Part shown: one piece after another, positions 34,763 through 46,133 of the stretch
Numbering within the stretch: the first letter of the stretch is position 1
Layout: every line of letters begins with the position of its first letter
Assembly: GCF_004143485.2 (NCBI RefSeq)
Contig: NZ_RXOB02000022.1
Span: 124,001-188,000 of the forward strand
DNA length: 64,000 bases
DNA from: Halorussus amylolyticus
GTDB lineage: Archaea > Halobacteriota > Halobacteria > Halobacteriales > Haladaptataceae
Direction: 5' to 3'
Made by a program: the position numbers and the translations under genes
Notes under the pieces: model-generated
The model's input: only the letters and a program-made list of their open reading frames with translations
Told to the model about the DNA's origin: nothing
The model's database searches: none

Positions 34763-36274
34763 CTAACAACTGTCCGTCGTTTCGAAGTAGCCCTCCGAGG
34801 TCTCCGTCAGCGTCGCGGTCTCGAAGGTGTTGTACAGACCGAGTTCCTCGTCCGAGCCTTCGGCGTAGGCGTAGCCGCCCGACGAGTACGCCCGGCCCGC
34901 CTGTACGTGGGCGTAGTTGTCGTCGGTGCCGCAGTAGCCCTCGAACCCGCCGTCGCCGACCGTCACCGTCACCGAATCCGTGTCGGTCGCGCCCGCGTCG
35001 TCGGTCACGGTCAGGGTCGCGGTGTACTCGCCTGACTCGTCGTAGGCGTGGGTCGCGGTTTCGCCGGTCGCCGTGGCTCCGTCGCCGAAGTCCCAGTCGT
35101 AGGACTCGACCGAGCCGTCGGGGTCCGACGACCCCGACCCGTCGAACGAGACGGTCTCGTCCGTGTCGGGGTCGGTGGGGGTCGCGGCCGCCGAGGCGGT
35201 CGGCGCGTCGTTGTCGCCGCCGTCACCATCGTCACCATCGTCGCCGTCGTCGCCGTCGCCCGCACCGTCCAGGGTGTATCGCGAGAAGAAATCCCACATG
35301 ATTTGACTCGCGTCCGGACCGCCCGGCGCGGTGTACGACCCGCCGGACGCGCCGCCCGACCACGCGTGGCCCATCCCCTCGACCGTGTAGTTCTCGACCC
35401 AGACCGTCCCCTCGTCGTCGGCGTAGGTCGTTCGGGTATAACTCAGGCTGTCGCCCGACCCGGTCTCGGTCTCGCCGTCGCCGTAGTCCGGACTGTCGTC
35501 GTCTGCGCCGTCGAGCGCGAGGTCGGCCGTGATGACCGCCCGTTCGGTCTCTTGGTCGCCGTTGCACGGCGAGACCGTGTAGTCGTCCGACCCGTGGAAC
35601 ACGACGGTCGGGACGGGGCGCGTGATACCGTGGTCCTCCATCCGGTCGTAGGCCTGCTGGCCCATTCCCGAGGGCGTGGGGTCTCCGCTACAGTCGGTCA
35701 TCGTCGTCGTGCCTTCGAGTTGGCTCTCGGCGACATCGTACATCAGGCCGGAGTGGACCCCGCTCGCGGCGAACACGTCGGCGTACTCCACCGCGAGATT
35801 CGGGACGAACCCGCCGCCAGCCGAGAATCCGGCGGCGTAGACGCGCGAGTCGTCGATGGCGTGGTCGTCCTTCACGTCGTCCACCATCCCCTTGATGAGC
35901 GCGGCTTCGCCGTTTCCGCGCGTAGTGTTGGCGTCGTTGAACCACTGCCAGCACTCGTTCATGTCGGCGCTCGTGGTCTGGTCGGGGTAGATGACGACGA
36001 ACGTCTCGGCCTCTGCGACCTCGTTCATCGCCGTCTCGTCCTTGAATCCGTCGGGACTCTGGGTACACCCGTGAAGCATCACCACCAGCGGAATCTCGGT
36101 CGAGCTATCGGCCCCGGTCGGGACGTACTTCTTGTACGTCCGGCCGTCGTACGTCTCGGAGGTGTACTCCCCTGCGGCCGCGCTCGCGCTCGGGACGCCC
36201 CCGAGCGCGGTCGCACCGCCCGCGGCGACGCCGAGCGACTTCAGCACGCTTCGTCGGTGTAGCTTCTGTGGCAT
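34763..36274 (-). CDS. Secreted PHB-depolymerase-like esterase with PKD domain
   Basis: This 503-residue protein has a Tat signal ([19 protein letters not shown] ... ASA). An alpha/beta hydrolase of the esterase_PHB type follows (about residues 40-340), with [15 protein letters not shown] for the oxyanion region, the lipase-box serine in AAGFSAGGG, a likely Asp in FHGSDDYTV and a His in [10 protein letters not shown] Gly/Asp linker ([12 protein letters not shown]) leads to a PKD domain ([23 protein letters not shown]). The C-terminal 65 residues have paired cysteines (GYCGTDD ... TTDSC), perhaps a surface-binding module. It probably degrades an external polyester. Confidence 0.85.
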   Translation of the reverse strand: MPQKLHRRSVLKSLGVAAGGATALGGVPSASAAAGEYTSETYDGRTYKKYVPTGADSSTEIPLVVMLHGCTQSPDGFKDETAMNEVAEAETFVVIYPDQTTSADMNECWQWFNDANTTRGNGEAALIKGMVDDVKDDHAIDDSRVYAAGFSAGGGFVPNLAVEYADVFAASGVHSGLMYDVAESQLEGTTTMTDCSGDPTPSGMGQQAYDRMEDHGITRPVPTVVFHGSDDYTVSPCNGDQETERAVITADLALDGADDDSPDYGDGETETGSGDSLSYTRTTYADDEGTVWVENYTVEGMGHAWSGGASGGSYTAPGGPDASQIMWDFFSRYTLDGAGDGDDGDDGDDGDGGDNDAPTASAAATPTDPDTDETVSFDGSGSSDPDGSVESYDWDFGDGATATGETATHAYDESGEYTATLTVTDDAGATDTDSVTVTVGDGGFEGYCGTDDNYAHVQAGRAYSSGGYAYAEGSDEELGLYNTFETATLTETSEGYFETTDSC

Positions 36275-36300
36275 GGCAGGTATCACCTCTACCGGCACCT

Positions 36301-36330
36301 TAATTTAGAACTAGGTTAATATGTAAATAT
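36301..36330 (-). promoter_or_regulatory. Promoter element of esterase 1
   Basis: On the minus strand, ACATATTAAC is followed five bases later by TTCTAAATTA, which includes the probable TATA box. The same two blocks with the same spacing occur at the second esterase (37381-37410), so a shared regulator is likely. Confidence 0.55.
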
Positions 36331-36359
36331 ATTTCTAGAAACTGAAACCTACCCTCGGC

Positions 36360-37349
36360 TCAGTCCAACGTCCGGCCGTCGAAAAACTCCCACATGATTC
36401 GACTCGCGTCGGGTCCGCCCGGCGCGGTGTACGACCCGCCGGACGCGCCGCCCGACCACGCGTGGTCCATGCCCTCGACCAGCCACTTTTCGACCACGGT
36501 GTCGCCGTTCCCGTCGTGATACTCCGACACCGTGTAATCGTAGCTTTCGGACTCGCCTTCGGTCACGCTATCGGCGGTGTAATCGACGGTGCCGTCGTCG
36601 GTTCCGTTGATGGCGAGGTCGTTGGTCTGAGTCGCCTGCTCTGCGGCCTGCTCGCCGTTCACGGGGTACGCCGTGGTGTCGTCGGTGCCGTGGAACACGA
36701 CGGTCGGCACCGTCGAGGTGATGCCGTACTCCTCCATCGCGTCGTAGGCGTCCTCGCCCTTCGCCTGCGGGTCAGGCCCGCCGTAGGTCATCGCGGCTGT
36801 CCCGCCGGTCGCGGTGTCGGCGGCGTCGTACTCCAGTCCGGAGTGGACCCCGCCCGCGGCGTACACGTCGGCGTACTCCGCGAGGAGGTTCGACACCATC
36901 GCGCCGCCCGCCGACAGGCCAGCGACGTACACGCGCTCGGGGTCGAGACCCTCCGTCTCGACGGTTTCGTCGGTCATCCCGGCGATGACCTCGGCCTCGC
37001 CGTTTCCGCGCGTGGTGTTGGCGTCGTAGAACCAGTTCCAGCACATCGCGCCGTTCCGAGCGTTGTACTGGTCGGGGTAGATGACCGCGAAGCCCTCCTC
37101 GTCGGCCACCGCGTTCATCTCGGTCTCCTCGCGGAACTGGTCGGCCGTCTGGGCGCAGCCGTGGAGCATCACCACGAGCGGGTCGCCCGACCCGACGCCG
37201 TCGGGGACGTACTTCCAGTAATCGAAGCCGCTGTAGTAGTGGTTCGTGTACGACCCGGATGCCGCGGCCGTGCCGACGCTTCCGAGGACGCTGGCAGTTC
37301 CGACTGCGCTTCCAACCGACTTGATGAGGGTTCGTCTGTTACAGTCCAT
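36360..37349 (-). CDS. Secreted PHB-depolymerase-like esterase, single domain
   Basis: This 329-residue paralogue of the preceding gene has a Tat signal (DCNRRTLIKSVGSAVGT) but no PKD or C-terminal module. It has [15 protein letters not shown], the nucleophile in VAGLSAGGAM, an acidic residue in FHGTDDTTAY and a His in [28 protein letters not shown]. The last block is nearly identical between the two enzymes. The pair probably arose by duplication and may act on the same polymer, one with and one without a binding module. Confidence 0.83.
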   Translation of the reverse strand: MDCNRRTLIKSVGSAVGTASVLGSVGTAAASGSYTNHYYSGFDYWKYVPDGVGSGDPLVVMLHGCAQTADQFREETEMNAVADEEGFAVIYPDQYNARNGAMCWNWFYDANTTRGNGEAEVIAGMTDETVETEGLDPERVYVAGLSAGGAMVSNLLAEYADVYAAGGVHSGLEYDAADTATGGTAAMTYGGPDPQAKGEDAYDAMEEYGITSTVPTVVFHGTDDTTAYPVNGEQAAEQATQTNDLAINGTDDGTVDYTADSVTEGESESYDYTVSEYHDGNGDTVVEKWLVEGMDHAWSGGASGGSYTAPGGPDASRIMWEFFDGRTLD

Positions 37350-37380
37350 GAGGTGTCATCTCGTACCACGTCGGTCGGCA

Positions 37381-37410
37381 TTATTTAGGAGTGCGTTAAT
37401 ATGTGAAATT
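37381..37410 (-). promoter_or_regulatory. Promoter element of esterase 2
   Basis: On the minus strand, ACATATTAAC is followed five bases later by TCCTAAATAA. It has the same blocks and spacing as at 36301-36330. The CTAAATAA half is the probable TATA box and ATATTAAC could be an activator site or BRE extension. Confidence 0.55.
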
Positions 37411-37637
37411 TATCGCCCGAATCGCGCTCCGAGAGATGAGGCGTATCGGTCGAGCGCTCGACTTTGCCTGACGACTGCCACGAATCCGAGCAAACGACAC
37501 GGTTTCTCCGCCGAAACAACAAAAATTTGGGATTTCTCGACAGTCGTACCGGGTGCGTCCTCCACATCTATATACGACTCGGTTTTCGAAATGGAAACAT
37601 TACTTTGGTCTTCGGGAAGACTTCATCGTCGAAGTAG

Positions 37638-39812
<2,175 letters not shown>

Positions 39813-39970
39813 GCCGAAATCTCGTTCTCTACTTTTTCTCGGTGTAACCGTGGCTTGCCACTGACGGACGACGGAGCGCGCTGCTCTCTCCAACCGAATT
39901 AATATCGCGGATACCGATTTATCACCTCCCGTGCCGGAGAGTTCCCGTTTCTGCAGGGGGAGTCCCGACG

Positions 39971-40588
39971 TCACACGGTGCGAAAGACGCGAACCGTGTC
40001 GCGCTTGCCCGGTTCCGACAGGAGTTGAGCGAGACCGATGTCCGAGAAAATCCGCTTCCAGTCGCGGTGGTACAGCGGGAAGTCGTCGTGGACGTGACTC
40101 ACTTCCGCACCTTCGCGACCTCGCCGCGGACTGTTGCCCTCGTTTTCCGCGGTCACGAGCAAATCCGAGGTGACGCGGGCCAATTCCTCGAACACCCACT
40201 CGTCGTCGGGGTGAATGTGCTGGAGCGTTTCGACCGAGTAGACTACGTCGAACGCGCCGTCGGGGAACTCGGGGACGATGTCCTCGATGGCTCCCGTGTG
40301 GAAGGTCCCCGTCTCGAACAGGCGGGGGTATCGGTCCGCCATCACGTCGAACGAATCGTCGTTGATGTCGATTCCGGTGAGGTCCTGGTACCCCGCGTCG
40401 AGCAGATGAGCGAGGTGACGCCCGGAGCTACAGCCGACTTCGAGAATCGCGGCGTCGGCGTCCACGTAGTGGTCGAACACGGCCGCGAGGGTTTCGGTGA
40501 CTTCGTTCTGGCCGATATCGGCGTAGTACGCCGGTGAGAACTCCTCCGAGCGATTCGCCCAGTAGCGGTGATTGTCGTCCGGTTCCAT
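39971..40588 (-). CDS. SAM-dependent methyltransferase (class I)
   Basis: This 205-residue protein has the SAM-binding motif I ILEVGCSSGRHLAHLLDAG (about residues 48-66), an acidic residue in LTGIDINDDSF, and motif IV/V in FDVVYSVETLQHIHPDDEW. The C-terminus (HVHDDFPLYHRDWKRIFSDIG) is not typical of a named subgroup, so the acceptor is unknown. The ATG at 40588 gives the start MEPDDNHRYWANRSEEF; the frame remains open upstream without support. Confidence 0.8.
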   Translation of the reverse strand: MEPDDNHRYWANRSEEFSPAYYADIGQNEVTETLAAVFDHYVDADAAILEVGCSSGRHLAHLLDAGYQDLTGIDINDDSFDVMADRYPRLFETGTFHTGAIEDIVPEFPDGAFDVVYSVETLQHIHPDDEWVFEELARVTSDLLVTAENEGNSPRRGREGAEVSHVHDDFPLYHRDWKRIFSDIGLAQLLSEPGKRDTVRVFRTV

Positions 40589-41046
40589 ACGAGGGGTCAC
40601 GAAGTCGGAGAGTAAAGGGTTCGCGGAGTCTCCCGGACTCGGCGGGCGGTCCCGTCGCTCTGCGCGCGATGAATTGCATGTTGCGATACAGAAGCTCTGT
40701 TGGAGTGGCTGGTATGCGAGTAACAAGTATACGGTCGGGCACGGGCGTTCGGCGACACGCTGCAGCTCTCCGGCGTGAGATGCGTTTGGCTCGGGTACGA
40801 ACGGCCGCTCGCCAATGCTATTCGTGAGCATCTCGGATACCGAAGTGGGCATTCGACCGTGGCGGCAACACCGCCGGTTTCTCTCGGCTATCGGCCGTGA
40901 CACTGCGGTAGAGACCGTTTGGTGAGAGCACAAGCATTCGTTTGAAATACTTGTTACAAGTGTATGTTTCAAACGTTACTGCTGATTGCGTCCTGTATTT
41001 GAAACAGACGTAAACCCTTATCATCGACCCCGCCGATAGTCGTCCT
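40589..41046. promoter_or_regulatory. Regulatory region upstream of the ParA gene
   Basis: This 458-bp gap has no gene but is rich in repeats. GTAACAAGTAT (40720-40730) recurs inverted as ATACTTGTTAC (40947-40957). TTTGAAA occurs at 40941-40947, inverted as TTTCAAA at 40967-40973, and again at 41000-41006. The first two flank TACTTGTTACAAG, which gives a nested dyad about 80 bases before the ParA start, as expected for an autoregulatory operator or a partition site. Confidence 0.5.
41017..41024 (+). promoter_or_regulatory. Probable TATA box of the ParA gene
   Basis: CCCTTATC lies about 27 bases before the ATG at 41047, just after the third TTTGAAA repeat. Confidence 0.4.
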
Positions 41047-41943
41047 ATGTTATCGTATTCGGTGTACAGCGAGGCCGGGGGCGTCGGGAAGACGACGCTC
41101 AGCGCGAACTTGGCAGTGGCCCACGCCAGAGCGGGACTCGACGTGCTCGCGGTCCCGCTCGACCAGCAGGACGGCGACCTGAGCTACCTGTTCGACGTTG
41201 ACGACGACCGGGCGAACACGGAGGTCGATACGCTCGTCCACCACCTCGTCGGGCGCGCGAACGGTCCGTTCGCCGACCTCGTGCGAACCGTCGAGCACGG
41301 CATCGACATCGTTCCGGAACACAACCGACTCGAAGACCTCGCCGAAGCGCTCCGAAAGGAGAAGGAGGCCCGAAACGACTTCGGCGAGTCGTTCCCGATG
41401 TGGACACAGCTCCAGCGCGTGCTTCGGGAGGCCGAGGTTCACAAACACTACGACGTTCTCGTCGTGGACCCGCCAGCGAGTTCGGGACCACACCTCTACA
41501 ACGCGCTCGACGCGACGCGGAATCTCGTCCTCCCGGTCGAACCCTCCGGAAAGGGTCAGGCCTCGGTGAGCGGTCTCGACGTTCTCGTGGGGAATCTCGA
41601 AGAGCAACTCGAAATCAGCATCGGCGTCCTCGCTGCGGTCCCGAACCGCGTGAAGGGCACCCGCGACCAGGAGGAGATAATCGAGGAGGTCCGCGCGCAG
41701 GGGTTCGACGTGCCGGTCATCTTCCGCGACCGAACATCGCTGTTGGAGGGGTGCTGGCGCGAGCGGTGCAGCGCGTTCACGTACGTTCGCGAGCACCGCG
41801 AGCGCCGTCGCGACTACGAAGTCGAGACGCTCGCTCGATTCGACGAACTGGCCCGTCACATCGAATCCGAGGCCGGAATCGAGGCCCCGAGTCCGCCCGA
41901 ACCGGGGAGCCTCGACCGCGACGACGCGGAGGTGAGCGCATGA
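41047..41943 (+). CDS. ParA/MinD-type partition ATPase
   Basis: This 298-residue P-loop ATPase of the ParA family starts MLSYSVYSEAGGVGKTTLSA. The Walker A is of the deviant type, but the signature lysine at the start of KGGxGK is replaced (EAGGVGKTT). Walker A-prime/B-like segments follow (VLAVPLDQQDGDLSYLFDV and YDVLVVDPPASSGPHLYNAL), then VLPVEPSGKGQASV. ParA proteins move plasmids, chromosomes or protein clusters on DNA. It overlaps the downstream acidic protein by ATGA, the usual place for a ParB-like partner. Confidence 0.82.
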   Translation: MLSYSVYSEAGGVGKTTLSANLAVAHARAGLDVLAVPLDQQDGDLSYLFDVDDDRANTEVDTLVHHLVGRANGPFADLVRTVEHGIDIVPEHNRLEDLAEALRKEKEARNDFGESFPMWTQLQRVLREAEVHKHYDVLVVDPPASSGPHLYNALDATRNLVLPVEPSGKGQASVSGLDVLVGNLEEQLEISIGVLAAVPNRVKGTRDQEEIIEEVRAQGFDVPVIFRDRTSLLEGCWRERCSAFTYVREHRERRRDYEVETLARFDELARHIESEAGIEAPSPPEPGSLDRDDAEVSA

Positions 41944-42494
41944 CGGGACTGAAATCCGGGTCGGGAGACGACCTCTGGAGCGACGACGGAGACGAGAGCG
42001 AGGAAGAAGCCGACGAAGCGCAAGCCGAGACGACGGAAAACGAGGGAGCCGAGTCCGACGACGCAGAAACCGAAACGGAAGGAACCGGGACTGAGGAAGC
42101 CGACGAAACGCAAGCCGAGACGGAAGAGACGACGGAACCCAACGAATCGGAGGACGAACCGGAGAAGACCGAAGCAGACGAGACTGAAGCGGAGGAGGGC
42201 GAGGCGGGGGAAGCCGAGGAGTCGGCCGACGAGACGCCGACTCGACCGTACATCGTCCGGCGCGCGGTGCTGGACAAGTCGGTGCAGTTCGAGCGCGACG
42301 AGCGCCTGACGTTCTTCGTCCACGAGGACGTCGCCGACGGTGAGCGCGCGCTCGTCACCGAGGTCGAATCCCTCCTCGGACGCGACGTTCCGAAGTTCGA
42401 CGTCCGCGAGGCGGTGTATCGCGCCGCACTTCGCAACCCCGACGACGTTCTCGACGCGCTCCTAGAGATGGGATACTCGCTCGACGAGGAGTGA
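41940..42494 (+). CDS. Acidic partner protein of the ParA-type ATPase
   Basis: This 184-residue protein is translationally coupled to the ATPase gene. Residues 1-100 are an extreme Glu/Asp/Thr-rich, disordered region. Residues 100-184 are a compact domain (RPYIVRRAVLDKSVQFERDERLTFFVHEDVADGERALVTEVES ... DVREAVYRAALRNPDDVLDALLEMGYSL) with a helical end that could bind DNA or the ATPase. No known ParB, ribbon-helix-helix or CopG motif is evident. The partition-adaptor role is inferred from position only. Confidence 0.65.
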   Translation: MTGLKSGSGDDLWSDDGDESEEEADEAQAETTENEGAESDDAETETEGTGTEEADETQAETEETTEPNESEDEPEKTEADETEAEEGEAGEAEESADETPTRPYIVRRAVLDKSVQFERDERLTFFVHEDVADGERALVTEVESLLGRDVPKFDVREAVYRAALRNPDDVLDALLEMGYSLDEE

Positions 42495-42850
42495 CCGAGC
42501 GCGTCGGTTCGGCCGAGGAGATTCGAACTGGGATTCGAAATTTAACGGACTTTTTCGGAATACGTAAAAAGTATAAAATATCAAAATTTATTTCTCCCCC
42601 ATAATTATCTATTTGAATAGTTTGGCAGCCAGTATATGGTAGCTTATCCATCTATAGCGAATTATAACGAATCTTTTACAGAAAAACAGCATATTATCTT
42701 AGAAGCCTGAATTAGAGACTTCTTTATATTTTGTGATTCTATCCCCCCTTTCCATATCTTTTTCAATCCGCTCTCGCCTCTCGAACGTCACTCTCTACCG
42801 GCGGAATATCAAGGGATAACAGGGAATAACAAAGGTACTTTTGTTATTCA
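42495..42850. other. AT-rich non-coding block with palindrome
   Basis: The stretch from about 42,530 to 42,760 is strikingly AT-rich in a GC-rich genome (for example AAAAAGTATAAAATATCAAA). It is followed by the dyad AATAACAAA (42825-42833), GGTACT, TTTGTTATT (42840-42848). No gene is visible. Between a ParA pair and an SMC-like gene it could be a centromere-like site, an inactive replication origin or a scar of integration. Confidence 0.55.
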
Positions 42851-42946
42851 ATTGTGGGCGTTCCCAGCGTTCGAATACCGTCTCGCCTCCGCGATAGCTA
42901 CTTTCGTGCTCATATTGCTGGATACGAACATCGACGACTCGGCACG

Positions 42947-42954
42947 TATAAATA
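42947..42954 (+). promoter_or_regulatory. TATA box of the SMC-related gene
   Basis: TATAAATA centred about 31 bases before the ATG at 42982, giving a near-leaderless transcript. Confidence 0.6.
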
Positions 42955-42981
42955 CGGCACGCGTGAATCCGCGTGTAGATA

Positions 42982-44943
42982 ATGAGCGCAGAACAGGAGA
43001 CGGACGAGATTAGACTCTCCGTTACCAACGTCGGCGGAATCGACCGAACGAGCGTCGAGATGGCTCCGGGGGTCACGATACTCGAAGGGCGCAACGCCAC
43101 GAACCGCACGTCGTTCCTCCAGAGCATCATGGCCGTACTCGGAAGCGACGACGTTTCGTTGAAAGGCGACGCCGACGAGGGGTTAGTGGAACTCTCGGTC
43201 GGCGACCGGACGTACACTCGGACGCTCGAACGCAAAGACGGCGCGGTCGTCACGAGCGGCGACCCGTACCTCGACGACCCCGAACTCGCCGACCTGTTCG
43301 CGTTTCTGCTCGAATCGAACGAGGCCCGGCGCGCGGTCGCTCGCGGCGACGACCTCCGCGAGCTAATCATGGAACCGGTCGATACCGACGCGATTCAGGC
43401 CGAAATCCGGGACCGCGAAGCGGAGAAGCGACGGCTCGACGACGAACTCGACGACCTCGAATCGCTCAAGCGCGACCTCCCGGGCCTCGAAGGGGAGCGA
43501 AACCGGCTCGAATCCGACATCGAAGACAAGCGCGCGGCGCTCGAAGCGACCGAGACCGAACTCGAAGCCGCCGACGCCGACATCGACGAGACGCGCCAAG
43601 AGAAGGCCGAACTCGAAGAGAAGTTCGCCGAACTCCGAGATGTCCGGACCGACCTCGAAGACGCTCGATTCGACATCGAGACCCAAGAGGAGAGCCTCGA
43701 CTCGCTTCGGGCCGAGCGCCGCGAACTCGAAGCCGAGCGCGACGAACTGCCGGACGCTCCGATGGGTGAGGTCGAGGAAATCGACGCCCGAATCGAGCGG
43801 TTGCGCGACCGAAAGCGCTCGCTCGACTCGGAGACCAGCGACCTTCAGCGCACGATTCAGTTCAACGAGGAGCTTCTCGACGGCGGGGCCGACCACGTTC
43901 TCGCCTCGCCGAGCGACGACGCGCGGAATGACGGCGCGGGCGAGGACTCGGTGACCGACCGACTGCTCGATGACTCCGAGCGCGTCACGTGCTGGACGTG
44001 CGGGAGCGAAGTCGAGCGCGACCAGATAGACTCGACGCTTGACCACCTCCGCGAACTCCGCCAGGAGAAGCTCGACGACGCCCAATCCGTCGAACAGCGC
44101 CTCGCCGACCTCTCGGACCGGAAGTCCGACCTCGAAGACCAACAGCGACGACGCGACCGAATCGAGCGGAAACTCGGCCGCGCGGAGACCGAAATCGAGG
44201 ACCGCGAGGCGAACCTCACAGACCTGCGCGACCGCCGGGACGCGCTGACCGACGAGGTCGGTGACCTCGAAACCGAAATCGAGGCGCTCGAAGACCGCGA
44301 GTACCGAGAGATTCTCGACCTCCACAAGGAGACGAATCAGCTCGAATTCGAACTCGGAACGCTCGAAAGCGACCTCGAAGACGTGGTGGACGAAATCAAC
44401 GCCATCGAGCGGCGTCTCGAACAGCAGGACCGACTCGAAAGCCAACGCGAGGAAGTTCAGGCCGAACTCGACGACCTCCGGACCCAAATCGACCGCATCG
44501 AAGCCCAGGCCGTCTCGGAGTTCAACGACCACATGGACGCGGTGCTCGACATTCTCGACTACTCGAACCTCGAACGCATCTGGATAGAGCGAACCCAGCG
44601 CGAGGTCCGCGAGGGTCGCCGAACCGTCTCGAAGAGCGCGTTCGACCTCCACGTGGTTCGCCAGTCCGACTCGGGCGCGACCTACGAGGACACGGTCGGC
44701 CACCTCAGCGAGAGCGAGCGCGAGGTGACGGGCCTGGTGTTCGCGCTTGCGGGCTACCTCGTCCACGAGGTGTACGAGACGGTTCCGTTCATGCTGCTCG
44801 ACTCGCTCGAAGCGGTGGACTCGGGCCGCATCGCGAAGCTCGTGGACTACCTCCGGACCCACGCCGAGTACCTCGTGGTGGCGCTCCTCTCGGAAGACGC
44901 CGCGGCGCTCACCGACGAATACCGGCGCGTGACCGACATCTGA
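42982..44943 (+). CDS. Archaea-specific SMC-related protein
   Basis: This 653-residue protein has SMC/Rad50 architecture: an N-terminal ATPase half, two long coiled coils (about residues 135-300 and 345-510), a hinge-like region with CWTCG (C337, C340) resembling a Rad50 zinc hook, and a C-terminal ATPase half with signature HLSESEREVTG and Walker B PFMLLDSLEAVDS. The Walker A is degenerate: ILEGRNATNRTSF has Arg where the lysine should be. Such proteins occur across haloarchaea, often next to the rod-determining factor RdfA, which is absent here. A role in DNA organisation with the nearby ParA pair is plausible but unproven. Confidence 0.8.
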   Translation: MSAEQETDEIRLSVTNVGGIDRTSVEMAPGVTILEGRNATNRTSFLQSIMAVLGSDDVSLKGDADEGLVELSVGDRTYTRTLERKDGAVVTSGDPYLDDPELADLFAFLLESNEARRAVARGDDLRELIMEPVDTDAIQAEIRDREAEKRRLDDELDDLESLKRDLPGLEGERNRLESDIEDKRAALEATETELEAADADIDETRQEKAELEEKFAELRDVRTDLEDARFDIETQEESLDSLRAERRELEAERDELPDAPMGEVEEIDARIERLRDRKRSLDSETSDLQRTIQFNEELLDGGADHVLASPSDDARNDGAGEDSVTDRLLDDSERVTCWTCGSEVERDQIDSTLDHLRELRQEKLDDAQSVEQRLADLSDRKSDLEDQQRRRDRIERKLGRAETEIEDREANLTDLRDRRDALTDEVGDLETEIEALEDREYREILDLHKETNQLEFELGTLESDLEDVVDEINAIERRLEQQDRLESQREEVQAELDDLRTQIDRIEAQAVSEFNDHMDAVLDILDYSNLERIWIERTQREVREGRRTVSKSAFDLHVVRQSDSGATYEDTVGHLSESEREVTGLVFALAGYLVHEVYETVPFMLLDSLEAVDSGRIAKLVDYLRTHAEYLVVALLSEDAAALTDEYRRVTDI

Positions 44944-45210
44944 GGTCGGCCGCGTCGGCGCGAGACGTTTGGGGTTCGACTTTCTGAAATACTGCAATCG
45001 TCTCGCCACGGCACTCGCCCGCCGGTTCGGGTTCAGCATTTCGAAATCTCGAACGGCGACTCGACCGTGCGTTTCGAACTGTCTCGCGTATCTCGAACTC
45101 CTCGACGCCTTGCCGACGAAGCCCCGATTTCTGGCTTTCAGCGTCGGTCTTCCGGGATACTCTTCTCCGAGACACTCGGAAAAACGACGGTCGGACCTCC
45201 ATACTCGAAC

Positions 45211-45237
45211 GTCGATTTCACCATGGTTGAAATCGAC
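45211..45237. promoter_or_regulatory. Operator-like dyad upstream of the IclR gene
   Basis: GTCGATTTCA (45211-45220) and TGAAATCGAC (45228-45237) form a perfect 10-bp dyad with a 7-base spacer. Its core TTTCA-N7-TGAAA recurs at 46134-46150. The position upstream of the regulator's promoter suggests autoregulation. The rest of the 387-bp gap (44944-45330) has no gene. Confidence 0.6.
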
Positions 45238-45330
45238 TCCTCAGCGGCGATTGGCCCACGCGCCGGTTCTGTCACCGAGAGGAGAAAGCTATTTACGAGG
45301 ACGCCGGAAGTGTATACGCAGTGAACAACG

Positions 45331-46095
45331 ATGGCACGCGAGGCGAAAAATCCGGTCAAAACGACCCGCCGGTCGTTGGACATCGTCGAGACGCTCCGGG
45401 AGATGGACGGTGCCCGACTCACCGAACTCGCCGACCGCCTCGACCTCCCGAACAGCACGGTCCACAACCACCTCAGCACGCTGATGGAGGCCGACTACGT
45501 GCTCAAGGACGACGACGTGTACCGGGTCAGCCTTCGATTTCTCGACCTCGGCGAGTACGCGCGTAACCGCCGGAAAATCTACGAGCTCGCGAAGCCCGAA
45601 ATCGAGGAACTCGCGGCCGAGACGGGCGAAGTCGCGAACCTCCTCGTTGAGGAGAACGACTGGGGCGTCTACCTCTGGTCGTCGAAGGGCGAGAACGCGG
45701 TCCCGCTCGACATCCACCCCGGAAAGCACGTCCACCTCCACGCCACGTCGCTCGGCAAGTGCATCCTCGCGCACCTCTCGGACAAGCGAGTCGAAGCCGT
45801 AATCGAGCGACGCGGACTTCCGGCTCAGACCGACAGCACCATCACCGACGCCGACGCGCTCGCCGACGAACTCGACGCCGTCCGCGAGCAGGGCTACGCC
45901 ATCGACGACGAGGAGCGCCTCCCCGGAATGCGGTGTATCGGTACCGCGGTCAAGAGCGAATCGGGCAACGTCATCGGAGCCATCAGCGTCTCGGGACCCA
46001 CCAGCGCGATGCCGATGGACCGACTCACCGACACGCTCGCCGAGAAACTGCTCGGCGCGGCGAACGTCATCGAACTCAAGGTTGCCTACTCGTAG
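45331..46095 (+). CDS. IclR family transcriptional regulator
   Basis: This 254-residue regulator has an N-terminal winged helix-turn-helix (TTRRSLDIVETLREMDGARLTELADRLDLPNSTVHNHLSTLMEADYV, residues 11-57) and the C-terminal IclR effector domain (HLHATSLGKCILAHLSDKRVEAVIERRGL ... GYAIDDEERLPGMRCIGTAVKSESGNVIGAISVSGP). IclR proteins sense small carbon compounds. The two dyads flanking it make it the best candidate regulator of this gene and the creatininase gene, and possibly of the catabolic island that follows. Confidence 0.9.
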   Translation: MAREAKNPVKTTRRSLDIVETLREMDGARLTELADRLDLPNSTVHNHLSTLMEADYVLKDDDVYRVSLRFLDLGEYARNRRKIYELAKPEIEELAAETGEVANLLVEENDWGVYLWSSKGENAVPLDIHPGKHVHLHATSLGKCILAHLSDKRVEAVIERRGLPAQTDSTITDADALADELDAVREQGYAIDDEERLPGMRCIGTAVKSESGNVIGAISVSGPTSAMPMDRLTDTLAEKLLGAANVIELKVAYS

Positions 46096-46133
46096 TTCCG
46101 CGCGTCTTCCCGGGTTTCGTCCGTGCTGTCGAG

